From assembly GCA_902796095.1 (NCBI GenBank), contig CADBNP010000003.1, positions 1 through 16,106 of the forward strand: 16,106 nt of DNA, written 5' to 3'. Below, in pieces: positions 6,064 through 14,578 of the stretch. A program made the translations under genes and the position numbers. The notes under the pieces were generated by a model. It saw only the letters and a program-made list of their open reading frames with translations. It was not told the origin of the DNA and made no database searches. The stretch's first letter is position 1. Every line of letters starts with the position of its first letter. The stretch comes from an uncultured Aeromonadales bacterium (GTDB lineage Bacteria > Pseudomonadota > Gammaproteobacteria > Enterobacterales > Succinivibrionaceae).

Positions 6064-8604
6064 TCATGCTGTTATTATTTTGCAGGAAAGTCCTGTCTTT
6101 TCAGTTATTTCTGCACATACTGCATCTCTGATCTCCGGCGCTACTCCTGATACCTTCAGCTGTATTTCCCGGTTTCCCGGCATATAGGATGGATTTTTTT
6201 TCAGAACTAAGCCTGACTGTTCTGCTGCCTGTGCGGCAATTGCCAGCACCTGATTCTGAAGCACTGCGTTGTTTATCACAAGACGCCATCCCATATTCTC
6301 TGCGAGAGCCTGGAGCTGCGCGTCGTGACGTCTGGCAATTTCCGGAGAAATGAATGTCAGCTCAATATATCTTCCCTGGCTGTCATTTTTAACTCCTTGC
6401 TTCTGCAGTGGTATTTTTTCCTTTGTGCAGTAGCTTCTTACATAGGAAAGCGCCGCATTTTGTTCGGTAAGTCTTTCCTTTGAAGGAGTCTTGAACTGTG
6501 CGGACACAGACATTGCACTGTCTGTCGTCACGGTTTGTGAATTATCCGCCAGCAGAGTCAGTGTCCACCCGGTCTCGGATTTAAACTGTTCTTTTACTGC
6601 AGCGTCATTCTGATCCGGTCCGGATACGGTCACCTGGTAATTCTTTTCCATCTCAAAGTAGCTGATTTTAACAATACGATCTTCAAGAAGTGTATGCAGA
6701 AGCTGCTGGACAGAGCCGTGGTTTGTGGCAGGGTGTATGGAGACTGTCCATTTTGTTTCATCGGTGAAGTTCTCTGCCGCCTTCATAAATGCATCCCGGT
6801 TTACTGCGTCAGGAAAAAGAAATCGCAGAACAACCTTTTTCTCATCAGGATAAAAGCCTGCTTTTTTGTAATCCAGGAATGAAAAGTGTTTCGAGGACAA
6901 TGCCTGAATCTCCTGAATGGTCATTTCCTTAGGTGTTCTGGCAGCTGTCATCTCTTCATCAGTGGAAGGATGAAACAGGAAGAAATTCATATCATGAGAT
7001 GAAAAATACTCGCTGCCGAGCAGAAGTTTCTGCCAGGAGTTTATTTCTGCTGAATCAGAAGCGGGTTTTCCATACCAGATTTCCATCAGATGAAGTGCTA
7101 TCCACTGCCGCTCCGGATAATGATCAATCACAAACTGACGCAGCCTTGCCATTCCGGCCTTGTCTGGAAAATCTGTTTCATCGAGTGTAAACGGCCAGGT
7201 GCGGTGATGCTGCCGGCGAGGGGTTTTGTAGGAAATCGTCATGATTTCCCCGCATCGCGGCACATGAACTTCTCTGAGATATTCGCCTGTAACCATTTTG
7301 GCGAGAGCAGGCAGGGCAGTGGCATCTCCGTGTACCAGAAAGACATCCCTGGGACTGAGTCTGGTCAGAAGACTCAGTATCTCCTCCTGATCTCCGTGGG
7401 CGGAGAGTCCGACCTTGCATACCTTTGCTCTGACCGGAAGACTTTTACCGGCCAGTGTGAATGTTACTTCATCGTCACCCGGTTCGGCTGCCTGGCTTCT
7501 TTCAGATGATTCCGCCAGCTGCATGAGAGCCCGGCCCGGTGCCTCCTCATCCTGATATCCGGTGAGGATGATCAGTCCGTCTTCTCTTGAAATGATTTTT
7601 TCTGCATAGAGGACACTCGGACCTCCGCTGAGCATTCCGGAACTGGCAACAAAAACTGCGGGACCCGCCTTTTCCACCAGTTCACCGCGATCTGCAGAAG
7701 GTAAAACCGCACGGACGTTATCAGAATAGAACGGATCGAATCCCTTCATAATTGATTTTGCGAGTTTGTTTTTCAGACAGGTCGGGTGCAGATGATATAT
7801 CCGGCAGATGTCTCTCACCATTCCGTCAACATAGACGGGAACCTGTGGTATCAGTCCGCGGTTCATGCCTGTGCGTAACAGAAGAATGACCTCCTGCGAA
7901 CGGCCGAGAGCAAAGCTGGGGATTAATACCTTTTTACCTGCCGTAACAGCCTCGCCTACCAGCTGGATCAGTCTGTTCTCCTCCACCTGCCGGTTGGAGT
8001 GCAGTCGATCTCCGTAGGTGGATTCCACGATGCAGATGTCAGGGCGAAGCTTCGGAATGTGAATGCCTTCAATGGACTGCTGCGAAAATGAAGCAAAGTC
8101 GCCGGAATAGAAAATTGTACCCTCCGGCGTCTTCAGGTAAATGCAGGCGGCTCCGGCAATATGTCCGGCCGGATAGAAAACTGCTGTGATATCCGGCAGT
8201 ATTTCCCTCTCCACCTGTTCATGCAGAGGCACAATGCGTTCCATCATTGCAGAAACCTCGGCTTCACCGTACAGCGGAATCTCCTCTTCACGAAGAGACA
8301 TGATCTTCAGAGAATCCTGCAGAAGAACCCGGGTGAGATCCATTGTCATGGGGGTCATATATATCGGAGCCTGAGGAAAAGCCCGGGATATGACTGGCAG
8401 AGAACCGATGTGATCCATATGGGCATGGCTGATCAGAATGACATCAGTGCCTCCCATCTCCTGGATCATGCGAAAATCCGGCAGCGGATCCTTGCTCCCG
8501 CCCTGGCGGATCCCGGAATCCATGAGAATGCCGCGATCTCCGATCCTGAGATAAATACAGCTTCCTCCGACTTCCTGTGCACCGCCCGCAAATCCCAGCT
8601 TCAT
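6064..8604 (-). CDS. MBL-fold beta-CASP ribonuclease-like protein with large C-terminal extension
   Basis: The 846-residue protein belongs to the CPSF73/Int11-like branch of metallo-beta-lactamase nucleases. The zinc ligands are present: H60xH62xD64H65, H148 in PAGH, D169 in YSGD, and H425 in LVHGD. The beta-CASP part has ESTYGD (E194), VLIPSFALGR, SSGMLSGG and SAHGD (H403), so two-metal phosphodiesterase chemistry on RNA is expected. The core ends near residue 460, where simple family members stop. About 386 further residues follow, with four loosely repeated alpha/beta units at about 560-628, 629-688, 711-782 and 783-846. An AGGAGGAG Shine-Dalgarno just upstream fixes the ATG at 8604. It is divergent from the zinc-ribbon gene. 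Whether it processes, degrades or matures RNA cannot be read from the sequence. Confidence 0.92.
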   Translation of the reverse strand: MKLGFAGGAQEVGGSCIYLRIGDRGILMDSGIRQGGSKDPLPDFRMIQEMGGTDVILISHAHMDHIGSLPVISRAFPQAPIYMTPMTMDLTRVLLQDSLKIMSLREEEIPLYGEAEVSAMMERIVPLHEQVEREILPDITAVFYPAGHIAGAACIYLKTPEGTIFYSGDFASFSQQSIEGIHIPKLRPDICIVESTYGDRLHSNRQVEENRLIQLVGEAVTAGKKVLIPSFALGRSQEVILLLRTGMNRGLIPQVPVYVDGMVRDICRIYHLHPTCLKNKLAKSIMKGFDPFYSDNVRAVLPSADRGELVEKAGPAVFVASSGMLSGGPSVLYAEKIISREDGLIILTGYQDEEAPGRALMQLAESSERSQAAEPGDDEVTFTLAGKSLPVRAKVCKVGLSAHGDQEEILSLLTRLSPRDVFLVHGDATALPALAKMVTGEYLREVHVPRCGEIMTISYKTPRRQHHRTWPFTLDETDFPDKAGMARLRQFVIDHYPERQWIALHLMEIWYGKPASDSAEINSWQKLLLGSEYFSSHDMNFFLFHPSTDEEMTAARTPKEMTIQEIQALSSKHFSFLDYKKAGFYPDEKKVVLRFLFPDAVNRDAFMKAAENFTDETKWTVSIHPATNHGSVQQLLHTLLEDRIVKISYFEMEKNYQVTVSGPDQNDAAVKEQFKSETGWTLTLLADNSQTVTTDSAMSVSAQFKTPSKERLTEQNAALSYVRSYCTKEKIPLQKQGVKNDSQGRYIELTFISPEIARRHDAQLQALAENMGWRLVINNAVLQNQVLAIAAQAAEQSGLVLKKNPSYMPGNREIQLKVSGVAPEIRDAVCAEITEKTGLSCKIITA

Positions 8605-9104
8605 CTGTTCTCCTCCTGTTGTCTGCTTTATTCAGAGTGCCTGTGTGCTGTTCTTCTGAACATATTTCCTCTGTTGCATGCGTTAAAGCAGCAGTTTCAT
8701 CAAGCCTTTTTTGTTTGCCTGTTTTCAATTCTCAGATAGTATCCCGTCATGCTTTCTTTAAGTTCTGTTCTTACTGTTCCCTGGTTAAGCAGCTGTGATT
8801 CAGCTGACCGCAGGTGTCAGATTCCGGAGGGATGCCGGTTATTCAGAAGAATTTACAGGTGATTCTGTGCCGCTTCGAACAAAGTTATAATAATAAACTC
8901 GGCCGGTTTTGAAAAGATCGGGTTTAATCCTGAATCTGCGTCTGACTGCCTGCAGCAGTTTTTCTATGGATAAGTGTTTGAAAAGTCGGCATATTTTATT
9001 AAAAATGTGATAAATATCCTGTTTTTGACAGGGGCAGCACTTTTCTTCAGTCGAGTCTGTGTAAATATGGTTGACGTTTACCGGAAACAGTGGAGTATTG
9101 ATCT
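8605..9104. other. 500-bp divergent intergenic region
   Basis: This separates the nuclease (minus) from the zinc-ribbon protein (plus). A consensus -10 hexamer TATAAT (8886-8891) faces the plus-strand gene but lacks a good -35. A CAGCTG pair (8790-8795 and 8801-8806) can form a 6-bp hairpin. No convincing small gene is present. Confidence 0.5.
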
Positions 9105-10796
9105 ATGTCTGACAATAACAATCCCCTTCGCATTTTTTGCAGAAACTGCGGTTCTCCTGCAGGATTTAACATCCTTAAACAGTCCTATGCCTGTCCACAC
9201 TGCGGTGAGACATCGGGAATAGAGGATGTTCGCAAATCTGTTTATGAGTGGAGATCGCTTCAGAAAGACAGTACTGCGGAAAAAATCTCAGATCAGAAAC
9301 TGATGATATGCTCCTGCAGCACCTGCGGAGCTGAAATAGTTTTCGGTGAGGGTGAGGCTTCCGAAATATGCGATTTCTGCGGAAGCAAACTGATCAGACG
9401 CGAATTCAATGATCCTGAACGGCTGCCGGAGCTGATTATTCCTTTTTTTATTACCCCTGACGAGGCTGCGGAGAGAATGAAAAAATGGGCCAGGGAACAT
9501 TCGTCAACTGCAGAAGGGAAGCATCTTCTGTCAAATATGAACAGGCTCCGCGGATATTATCTTCCATATTATGTTGTGAGAGGTCCTGTCAGGGCGGAAA
9601 TTTCCCGTGACGGAACCTTCCGCAGATATCAGTGTGCCGGTTACATCGACGGAGTTGCAGTCAGTGCCTCGAAACAGATGGACAACCTTGTTTTAAACTG
9701 TGCCGAACCTTTTAACTGGTCTGAGGCCAGACCCTTTGAATACGGCTATATAGCGGGGCATAGGGTCAAGCTCTGCGATATTTCCGATGCGAATGCGGAT
9801 GAACGCATACGGTCGGAGGTGCGGGATGACTTCAGACCGGAGGTGGAAAGGGTCATGCAGACAGGCGGCGTTAATCTGAGCATGTCCACCGGTGACATGA
9901 ATGTTATGCCGGCTCTGATGCCGATGTATGTGGTGAAAACAAAGAAGCTTACAGCTGTCATGAACGGTCAGACCGGCCGGATAGCTGTATCTGCCGGAAG
10001 ATCCAGGAAATCATATCCGTGGCTGGTGGAGCCGGCTGTTTATACGGGTGTTCTTACGCTGGTCTTCGGCTACTTTTATGACTTTGATCCGGAGGCTCTT
10101 TTTCTCGGATTCTGCGTGTTCGGTGCCATAATTTTTGCTGTAATGACTCAGGGCAAGCAGGCCATAAAGACAGACGTGATCCTGAAAACTGATGCCAGGG
10201 GAGTTGAACGCAATGACGGAAAACTTGAGTCCGGCCGCGATATTCTTAAAAATCCATATGACAATACTCCGGTTTTTTATGAGAAGGACGAAAGCGGGCA
10301 GGAAATTCCGGTTAAAATCCGGTTCTACGGCTTTGCAAGATGGTTTATGTTTGTTTTTAACAGCCTTGTCACCATCTTTCTTCCCGTTTTCCCTGCGGCT
10401 CTGTTCCGCCTTGCCAGCATGGGTGAAAATGAACGTTTCATGGATTATTTTCACCTGTCCTATGGCGCGGCGTGGTATGTGCTGGCTGCCATGATTGTGC
10501 TTGTTTATTACGTCAAGGGCGTCAGAGTGGACATGTATGAACATCCGATCATTCATGCCATGCTTCCTGACGGCAGACTCAGTCTTATGGGAAAGGCCGC
10601 TGACCGCCGGGTCGGCATTCTGTATATGTTCGGTATAGGAAAGAAAGACAGTGAGGGAAGAACAGTGACTCCGTTCAGACTTCTTTCATCAATGGGAGGG
10701 CAGGGCTGTTTTCTTGCCGGTGGTCTTCTTTTTCTGCTGCTTGGCAGTGCACTGGCCATAGGCATTGACACAGGCACGGATCAGATGCAAAACTGA
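9105..10796 (+). CDS. double zinc-ribbon integral membrane protein
   Basis: The 563-residue protein opens with two treble-clef/zinc-ribbon units: C12xxC15 with C30xxC33, and C71xxC74 with C89xxC92. These are followed by a conserved soluble region and about five hydrophobic segments (about 308-324, 331-348, 409-434, 452-470, 535-554). Landmarks match the bacterial 'TFIIB-type zinc ribbon-containing' membrane family: PELIIPFFIT, LPYYVV, EPFNWSEARPFEYGYIAG, then LMPMYVV and AVMNGQTGRI. The biochemical role of this family is unknown to me; the ribbons may bind protein or nucleic acid on the cytoplasmic face. The ATG at 9105 has a modest GTGGAG upstream. It stands alone on this strand, with a hairpin shortly after its stop. 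Confidence 0.85.
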   Translation: MSDNNNPLRIFCRNCGSPAGFNILKQSYACPHCGETSGIEDVRKSVYEWRSLQKDSTAEKISDQKLMICSCSTCGAEIVFGEGEASEICDFCGSKLIRREFNDPERLPELIIPFFITPDEAAERMKKWAREHSSTAEGKHLLSNMNRLRGYYLPYYVVRGPVRAEISRDGTFRRYQCAGYIDGVAVSASKQMDNLVLNCAEPFNWSEARPFEYGYIAGHRVKLCDISDANADERIRSEVRDDFRPEVERVMQTGGVNLSMSTGDMNVMPALMPMYVVKTKKLTAVMNGQTGRIAVSAGRSRKSYPWLVEPAVYTGVLTLVFGYFYDFDPEALFLGFCVFGAIIFAVMTQGKQAIKTDVILKTDARGVERNDGKLESGRDILKNPYDNTPVFYEKDESGQEIPVKIRFYGFARWFMFVFNSLVTIFLPVFPAALFRLASMGENERFMDYFHLSYGAAWYVLAAMIVLVYYVKGVRVDMYEHPIIHAMLPDGRLSLMGKAADRRVGILYMFGIGKKDSEGRTVTPFRLLSSMGGQGCFLAGGLLFLLLGSALAIGIDTGTDQMQN

Positions 10797-10814
10797 TACA
10801 GAATTTTTCCGCTC

Positions 10815-10848
10815 TCCTGCCGGAACAGGAATTATTCCTGACGGAGGA
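10815..10848 (+). terminator. long imperfect hairpin after the zinc-ribbon gene
   Basis: TCCT-CCG-CAGGAA pairs with TTCCTG-CGG-AGGA around a TTA loop, with one bulged G and a small internal loop (13 pairs in total), starting 19 bp after the stop. It lacks a following T-tract, so it may be a processing or stability hairpin rather than an intrinsic terminator. Confidence 0.4.
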
Positions 10849-10962
10849 AACTTCTGTATGCATGATGACTGGTGATACCGGGCATGACCTGAGACGGGAA
10901 GTCCCCGGATTTGTATCAGATTCAGTCTGAATGGCATAGTCCGGATATTTTTATTTTCAAGT

Positions 10963-10978
10963 TGCGAGGGATCTCGCA
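10963..10978. promoter_or_regulatory. 16-bp palindrome, possible operator
   Basis: TGCGAG and CTCGCA are perfect 6-bp complements separated by GGAT. The site lies just upstream of the TATATTAT stretch, about where a -35 would be, so a dimeric regulator could bind there. No T-tract follows. Confidence 0.3.
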
Positions 10979-11018
10979 TTCAAAATCCTTACAAACATTA
11001 TATTATGCAGGCAGAAGG

Positions 11019-11044
11019 TAAAATTGTATAAGTTTTGCCGATGT
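11019..11044 (+). promoter_or_regulatory. sigma-28 (FliA)-like promoter candidate
   Basis: TAAAATTG, a 10-nt spacer, then GCCGATGT, against the FliA consensus TAAAGTTT-N11-GCCGATAA: six of eight bases match in each box, and the spacer is one base short. It would give a leader of roughly 65-70 nt before the STAS start codon. Confidence 0.35.
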
Positions 11045-11117
11045 GTTTGTTTTCATTGTAACCTGCTGATTTTTAGGTTGTTTTGTTTTGCCGTAACGGT
11101 TTTGCAGCGGAGGTGAC

Positions 11118-11414
11118 ATGGTTATTGATAAGGTTAAAAACGGAACGGATCTGGTGATCCGTCTGTCCGGTCGAATTGACAGTATTACTGCTCCAAATTT
11201 TGATGTTGAATTGAAGAGTTCTATTATCGGAATTGAAACTCTGACCCTTGATATGGAGAAACTGGATTATATGTCGTCAGCATGTCTCCGTGTCCTTCTG
11301 TCAGTTCAGAAGATTATGAACGGCAGGGGAGGAATGAAGGTGATCCATGTAAATGATGTAATCAGAGAGATATTTGATATTACCGGCTTTTCCGGAATTC
11401 TTACCATAGAATAG
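11118..11414 (+). CDS. STAS-domain anti-sigma-factor antagonist
   Basis: The 98-residue protein is a single STAS domain of the SpoIIAA/RsbV type. In partner switching, the unphosphorylated form binds the anti-sigma kinase and frees the kinase's target, while phosphorylation of one Ser releases it. Visible features are LVIRLSGRIDSITAP at the N-terminus and DYMSSACLRVLL at 50-61. Aligned to SpoIIAA Ser58, the phospho-acceptor is Ser54, with Ser53 in place of the usual Asp and Cys56 in place of Gly. Length is normal for a stand-alone STAS protein. A strong GGAGGTGA precedes the ATG. It ends 11 bp before the phosphatase/kinase gene, so the two are translated together and are clear functional partners. 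Confidence 0.94.
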   Translation: MVIDKVKNGTDLVIRLSGRIDSITAPNFDVELKSSIIGIETLTLDMEKLDYMSSACLRVLLSVQKIMNGRGGMKVIHVNDVIREIFDITGFSGILTIE

Positions 11415-11425
11415 CTGTTTTTCCA

Positions 11426-13588
11426 ATGAAAACCACCGATTCGACTGAACGAAGAGAGAAAAACGGGGAGGAGTCCGTTCATTCGGTATCCAATATCGTT
11501 TTCCGTTCTACAATACTGGGATCCGTCATTCAGGGTGCGGTAGCTCTGCTGATAGGTCTTGGCATGTATACCATAGCCCTCGGCAACCAGTATATCACGC
11601 TCTCCTATAATCTTGCCCGCAGTGCGTCGGTAGCTCTTACCGAGTACACCGATGAACTGCAGCCCATAGTTGAAACTGTTGTGCAGAGATATCACGCTCT
11701 TCCTGAAGAGGTGAGGGAAAAGACCTTTACCAAGGAGTACCGGGACAATTTTCTTGATATTTACGCCGATGATGACTACTACAAAGTCAGGCAGATCATG
11801 CATCGCTTCCTGAACAACAGTGATCTTTTCGGAGTGTACATCGGCTACTATGACGAGAAAACCAAGGCTCTGGTTTATATTGTGGATCCGGATGACAACG
11901 AGGATACAACAACGTTTCCGGGCGACTGGGAGCCGGTCAAGGACAATGAACTGTCCGAGTTTATCAACTGGGATTACGACTCAAAAACCTACAGCATTGA
12001 TAACACTGAAAAGTGGGGGTGGATCTGTACCAGCGGCTATCCGATCCACAATGCCCATGGCAAAATAATAGGTTTTGTTCTTGCCGATGTTTCTCTTAAT
12101 GAACTGTACAGCGGCATAAAATCCTTTGTTGTTCAGTTTTCTCTTGCGGTTCTTCTGATTATGGTGCTGCAGGCGGTGGCTGTCGTTTATTACTTCCGCT
12201 GGAGAATAGTCAATCCTATAAATGCAATAGCCGGCGCCGCATCACGCTACGCGAGGGACAAGAGAGAGGGCAATGATGTGCCGGATCATTTCTCCCATCT
12301 TAATTTCAAATCAGGTTCGGAGCTTAATCATCTGTGCTGTGTCATGTCAAGAATGGAAAAGTACATTTCCGAGTATGAAAAAAATCTTACTGACATGACG
12401 GCTGAGAAGGAGAGAATAGAGACGGAACTCTCCCTGGCAACCCGAATCCAGGCTGACATGCTGCCGAGTGAATATCCGGCCTTCCCTGATCGTGATGATT
12501 TTGATATTTATGCCTCAATGATTCCGGCAAAAGAGGTGGGAGGGGATTTTTACGATTATTTCCTTCTGGACAGTTCTCATCTGGTGATGATGGTTGCCGA
12601 TGTATCCGGCAAGGGTGTACCCGCCGCTCTGTTCATGATGATGTCCAAGCTGCTGCTCAGAAATGCGGCAATGGAGGGCATGAGTCCGGCCAGCGCTCTG
12701 ACCGAGGTCAATGAGATCATTTGCCGCAATAACAAGGAGGAGATGTTTGTAACAGTATGGCTTGGAATCCTTGATCTGGTCACCGGTGTTCTGACTGCCG
12801 CCAATGCCGGACACGAGTTTCCTATTCTCCGTAATTCCGGTGGCAAGTATACGGCGGTTAAGGACAAGCATGATTTTGTCATAGGCGGCATGCCCGGGAT
12901 CAAGTATCGTCAGTATGAAATACAGCTGGAGCCGGGTTCCCGCATATTCCTGTACACCGACGGAGTCGCCGAGGCCACCTCGACAGATTTCGCGCTTTTC
13001 GGAATAGATGAAATTCTTGAGGTGCTCAATGCAGATCCTGACATTGCACCGAAGCAGGTCTGCGAGGCTGTTTATGCAGGCGTTGAAAAGTTTGTAAAGG
13101 GGGCGCCACAGTTTGATGACATCACCATGATGAGCGTTCACTACATCAAGAGGTATGAACTTAAGGAACAGGATGTGCCAAGCCGTACGATTAACGTCAG
13201 ATCAACAATTGATCAGATTGAGCCGGTAACCTCCATGGCGCTGGATTTTCTTGATGCCCAGGAGTGTCCGAAGCGCATCAAACACCAGATCTGCGTAGTT
13301 ATTGACGAGGTTTTCAGCAACATCGTCAACTATGCCTACGGATCCGGAGTCGGAGATGTGGAGGTCAGTATTAAAGCCAGTCAGAACAGATCCTCGATTG
13401 ATTTGATCTTTATCGATTCCGGAGTAAAATTCAATCCGCTGCAGTCCGAAGATCCGGATATAACCGCTGAGGCTGAGGAAAGAGAGGCTGGCGGACTTGG
13501 CATAATGATGGTTAAAAAGCTCATGGACGGTGTTTCCTATGAGTACAGGGACAGTAAGAATATTCTGACATTGAGAAAGTTTCTTTAG
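11426..13588 (+). CDS. membrane sensor fusing PP2C (SpoIIE) phosphatase to RsbW-like HATPase kinase
   Basis: The 720-residue protein carries both arms of a partner switch. Order: TM1 about 27-52; extracytoplasmic sensor 53-236; TM2 about 237-257; HAMP-like linker about 258-315; coiled coil about 312-340; PP2C/SpoIIE domain about 355-573 with GGD (372-374), ADVSGKG (391-397), YTDG (D512) and FDD (D564/D565) as metal ligands; HATPase_c_2 domain about 588-720 with an N box (E628, N632, N635), DSG (664-666) and AGGLGIMMVKKL. The phosphatase would dephosphorylate the adjacent STAS protein when the sensor is triggered, and the HATPase would rephosphorylate it and hold a target. The ATG at 11426 has no good Shine-Dalgarno; translation probably couples to the STAS gene 11 bp upstream. 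No sigma factor is encoded nearby. Confidence 0.95.
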   Translation: MKTTDSTERREKNGEESVHSVSNIVFRSTILGSVIQGAVALLIGLGMYTIALGNQYITLSYNLARSASVALTEYTDELQPIVETVVQRYHALPEEVREKTFTKEYRDNFLDIYADDDYYKVRQIMHRFLNNSDLFGVYIGYYDEKTKALVYIVDPDDNEDTTTFPGDWEPVKDNELSEFINWDYDSKTYSIDNTEKWGWICTSGYPIHNAHGKIIGFVLADVSLNELYSGIKSFVVQFSLAVLLIMVLQAVAVVYYFRWRIVNPINAIAGAASRYARDKREGNDVPDHFSHLNFKSGSELNHLCCVMSRMEKYISEYEKNLTDMTAEKERIETELSLATRIQADMLPSEYPAFPDRDDFDIYASMIPAKEVGGDFYDYFLLDSSHLVMMVADVSGKGVPAALFMMMSKLLLRNAAMEGMSPASALTEVNEIICRNNKEEMFVTVWLGILDLVTGVLTAANAGHEFPILRNSGGKYTAVKDKHDFVIGGMPGIKYRQYEIQLEPGSRIFLYTDGVAEATSTDFALFGIDEILEVLNADPDIAPKQVCEAVYAGVEKFVKGAPQFDDITMMSVHYIKRYELKEQDVPSRTINVRSTIDQIEPVTSMALDFLDAQECPKRIKHQICVVIDEVFSNIVNYAYGSGVGDVEVSIKASQNRSSIDLIFIDSGVKFNPLQSEDPDITAEAEEREAGGLGIMMVKKLMDGVSYEYRDSKNILTLRKFL

Positions 13589-13720
13589 AAATTTCTTCAG
13601 TCCCGGGGGTTGTTTTGTTCTTTGTGTGATATCATGCTTTACGTTGCGAACTGAAGTCTGTATGAGAGTTTTCTGATCAGTTTTGCGGTGTGAAAAGAAT
13701 TGTAGTTTGGAAGTAGAGTA

Positions 13721-14578
13721 ATGGATGACCAGTCAAAAGAAATGAAAAAGGATGTTAATGTAATCGGCGGTTTCAGTTCGGGACTCCTTGTTTCATGTGT
13801 CAAAATCATGACCATGCTTCTCGTTTCCGCTCTTATTTCCTATTTTTTGCTGGACGGCTACGGAACCCTTGCCGTGTCTGTCGGGTTTTCCGTCCTGTCC
13901 TCTCTTTTCCTTGTCCCTATGTTTATTTCCTACGAGAAGAAGGTGACAGCCCAGGGACAGAGGATAGTCACGCTTCAGCATCATATGATCAGAACAATAG
14001 CAGATGTCATAGAAGAGAGGGATGCAAGCACAGGAGGACACATTGCCCGGACGGCTGATCTTGTGGAGATGCTGCTGGTCGGCATGTCTAAAATGCCCAA
14101 GTATTCATTCCTGACTCCTGCCAACATAGAAAAAATCAAGAATGCGGCACCTCTTCATGATGTCGGCAAGATCAAAATTCCTGACAATGTGCTTAACAAG
14201 CCGGGCAAGCTTACGGTGGTTGAGTACGAAGTTATGAAGAAGCATTCCGAGTTCGGTGCGGATCTGATTATGCGCAGCATCAAGAATGTGGAGGATAAGA
14301 AGTACTTTTCCATAGCCTACAACATTGCCCTCTTTCATCATGAGAGATATGACGGCAAGGGATATCCGACAGGAATATCCGGTGATCAGATCCCGCTTGA
14401 AGCCAGAGTCATGGCTCTTGCCGATGTGTATGATGCACTTGTTTCGCCTCGTGTTTACAAGGAGCCTTTCTCCAAATCCAAGGCTATTGAAATCATCAGA
14501 GAGGGAAAAGGTACCCAGTTTGATCCTGAACTGACTGAAATTTTCATCAACTGCATTTCGAATCGTGCCGATATGTAG
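13721..14578 (+). CDS. membrane-anchored HD-GYP c-di-GMP phosphodiesterase
   Basis: The 285-residue protein has two transmembrane helices (about 20-44 and 48-70), a short linker, then an HD-GYP domain (about 85-280). Catalytic features are intact: H107, H146-D147 in LHDVGK, H175, H206-H207 in FHHERYDGKGYP (GYP at 214-216), and D235 in ADVYDAL. HD-GYP enzymes hydrolyse c-di-GMP, often to GMP, at a metal centre in the cytoplasm. No receiver or periplasmic sensor is present and the region between the helices is very short, so any input would come through the membrane or a partner. GGAAG about 10 bp upstream supports the ATG. It follows the partner-switch gene by 132 bp on the same strand and is probably part of that operon. 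Confidence 0.95.
   Translation: MDDQSKEMKKDVNVIGGFSSGLLVSCVKIMTMLLVSALISYFLLDGYGTLAVSVGFSVLSSLFLVPMFISYEKKVTAQGQRIVTLQHHMIRTIADVIEERDASTGGHIARTADLVEMLLVGMSKMPKYSFLTPANIEKIKNAAPLHDVGKIKIPDNVLNKPGKLTVVEYEVMKKHSEFGADLIMRSIKNVEDKKYFSIAYNIALFHHERYDGKGYPTGISGDQIPLEARVMALADVYDALVSPRVYKEPFSKSKAIEIIREGKGTQFDPELTEIFINCISNRADM

Larger units (their letters stand above)
10797..11117. other. 321-bp intergenic region upstream of the partner-switch operon
   Basis: This holds, in order, the hairpin at 10815-10848, the palindrome at 10963-10978, an AT-rich TATATTAT stretch at 10999-11006 that could serve as a sigma-70 -10, and a sigma-28-like promoter at 11019-11044. No gene is apparent. Confidence 0.55.

Noticed and set aside
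8161..8739. 192-codon plus-strand frame across the nuclease start
   Set aside because: Antisense to the MBL core and its strong Shine-Dalgarno; no protein-like motif.
8886..8891. TATAAT as promoter of the zinc-ribbon gene
   Set aside because: Good -10 but no recognisable -35 at 16-18 bp, and more than 200 bp from the start codon; not called as a promoter.
9027..9055. TTGACA-like -35 near 9026
   Set aside because: No -10 hexamer at a proper distance downstream.
10011..10556. 181-codon minus-strand frame
   Set aside because: Antisense shadow of the zinc-ribbon membrane protein.
12515..13141. 208-codon minus-strand frame
   Set aside because: It lies wholly inside the PP2C/HATPase gene in antisense, with no family motif.
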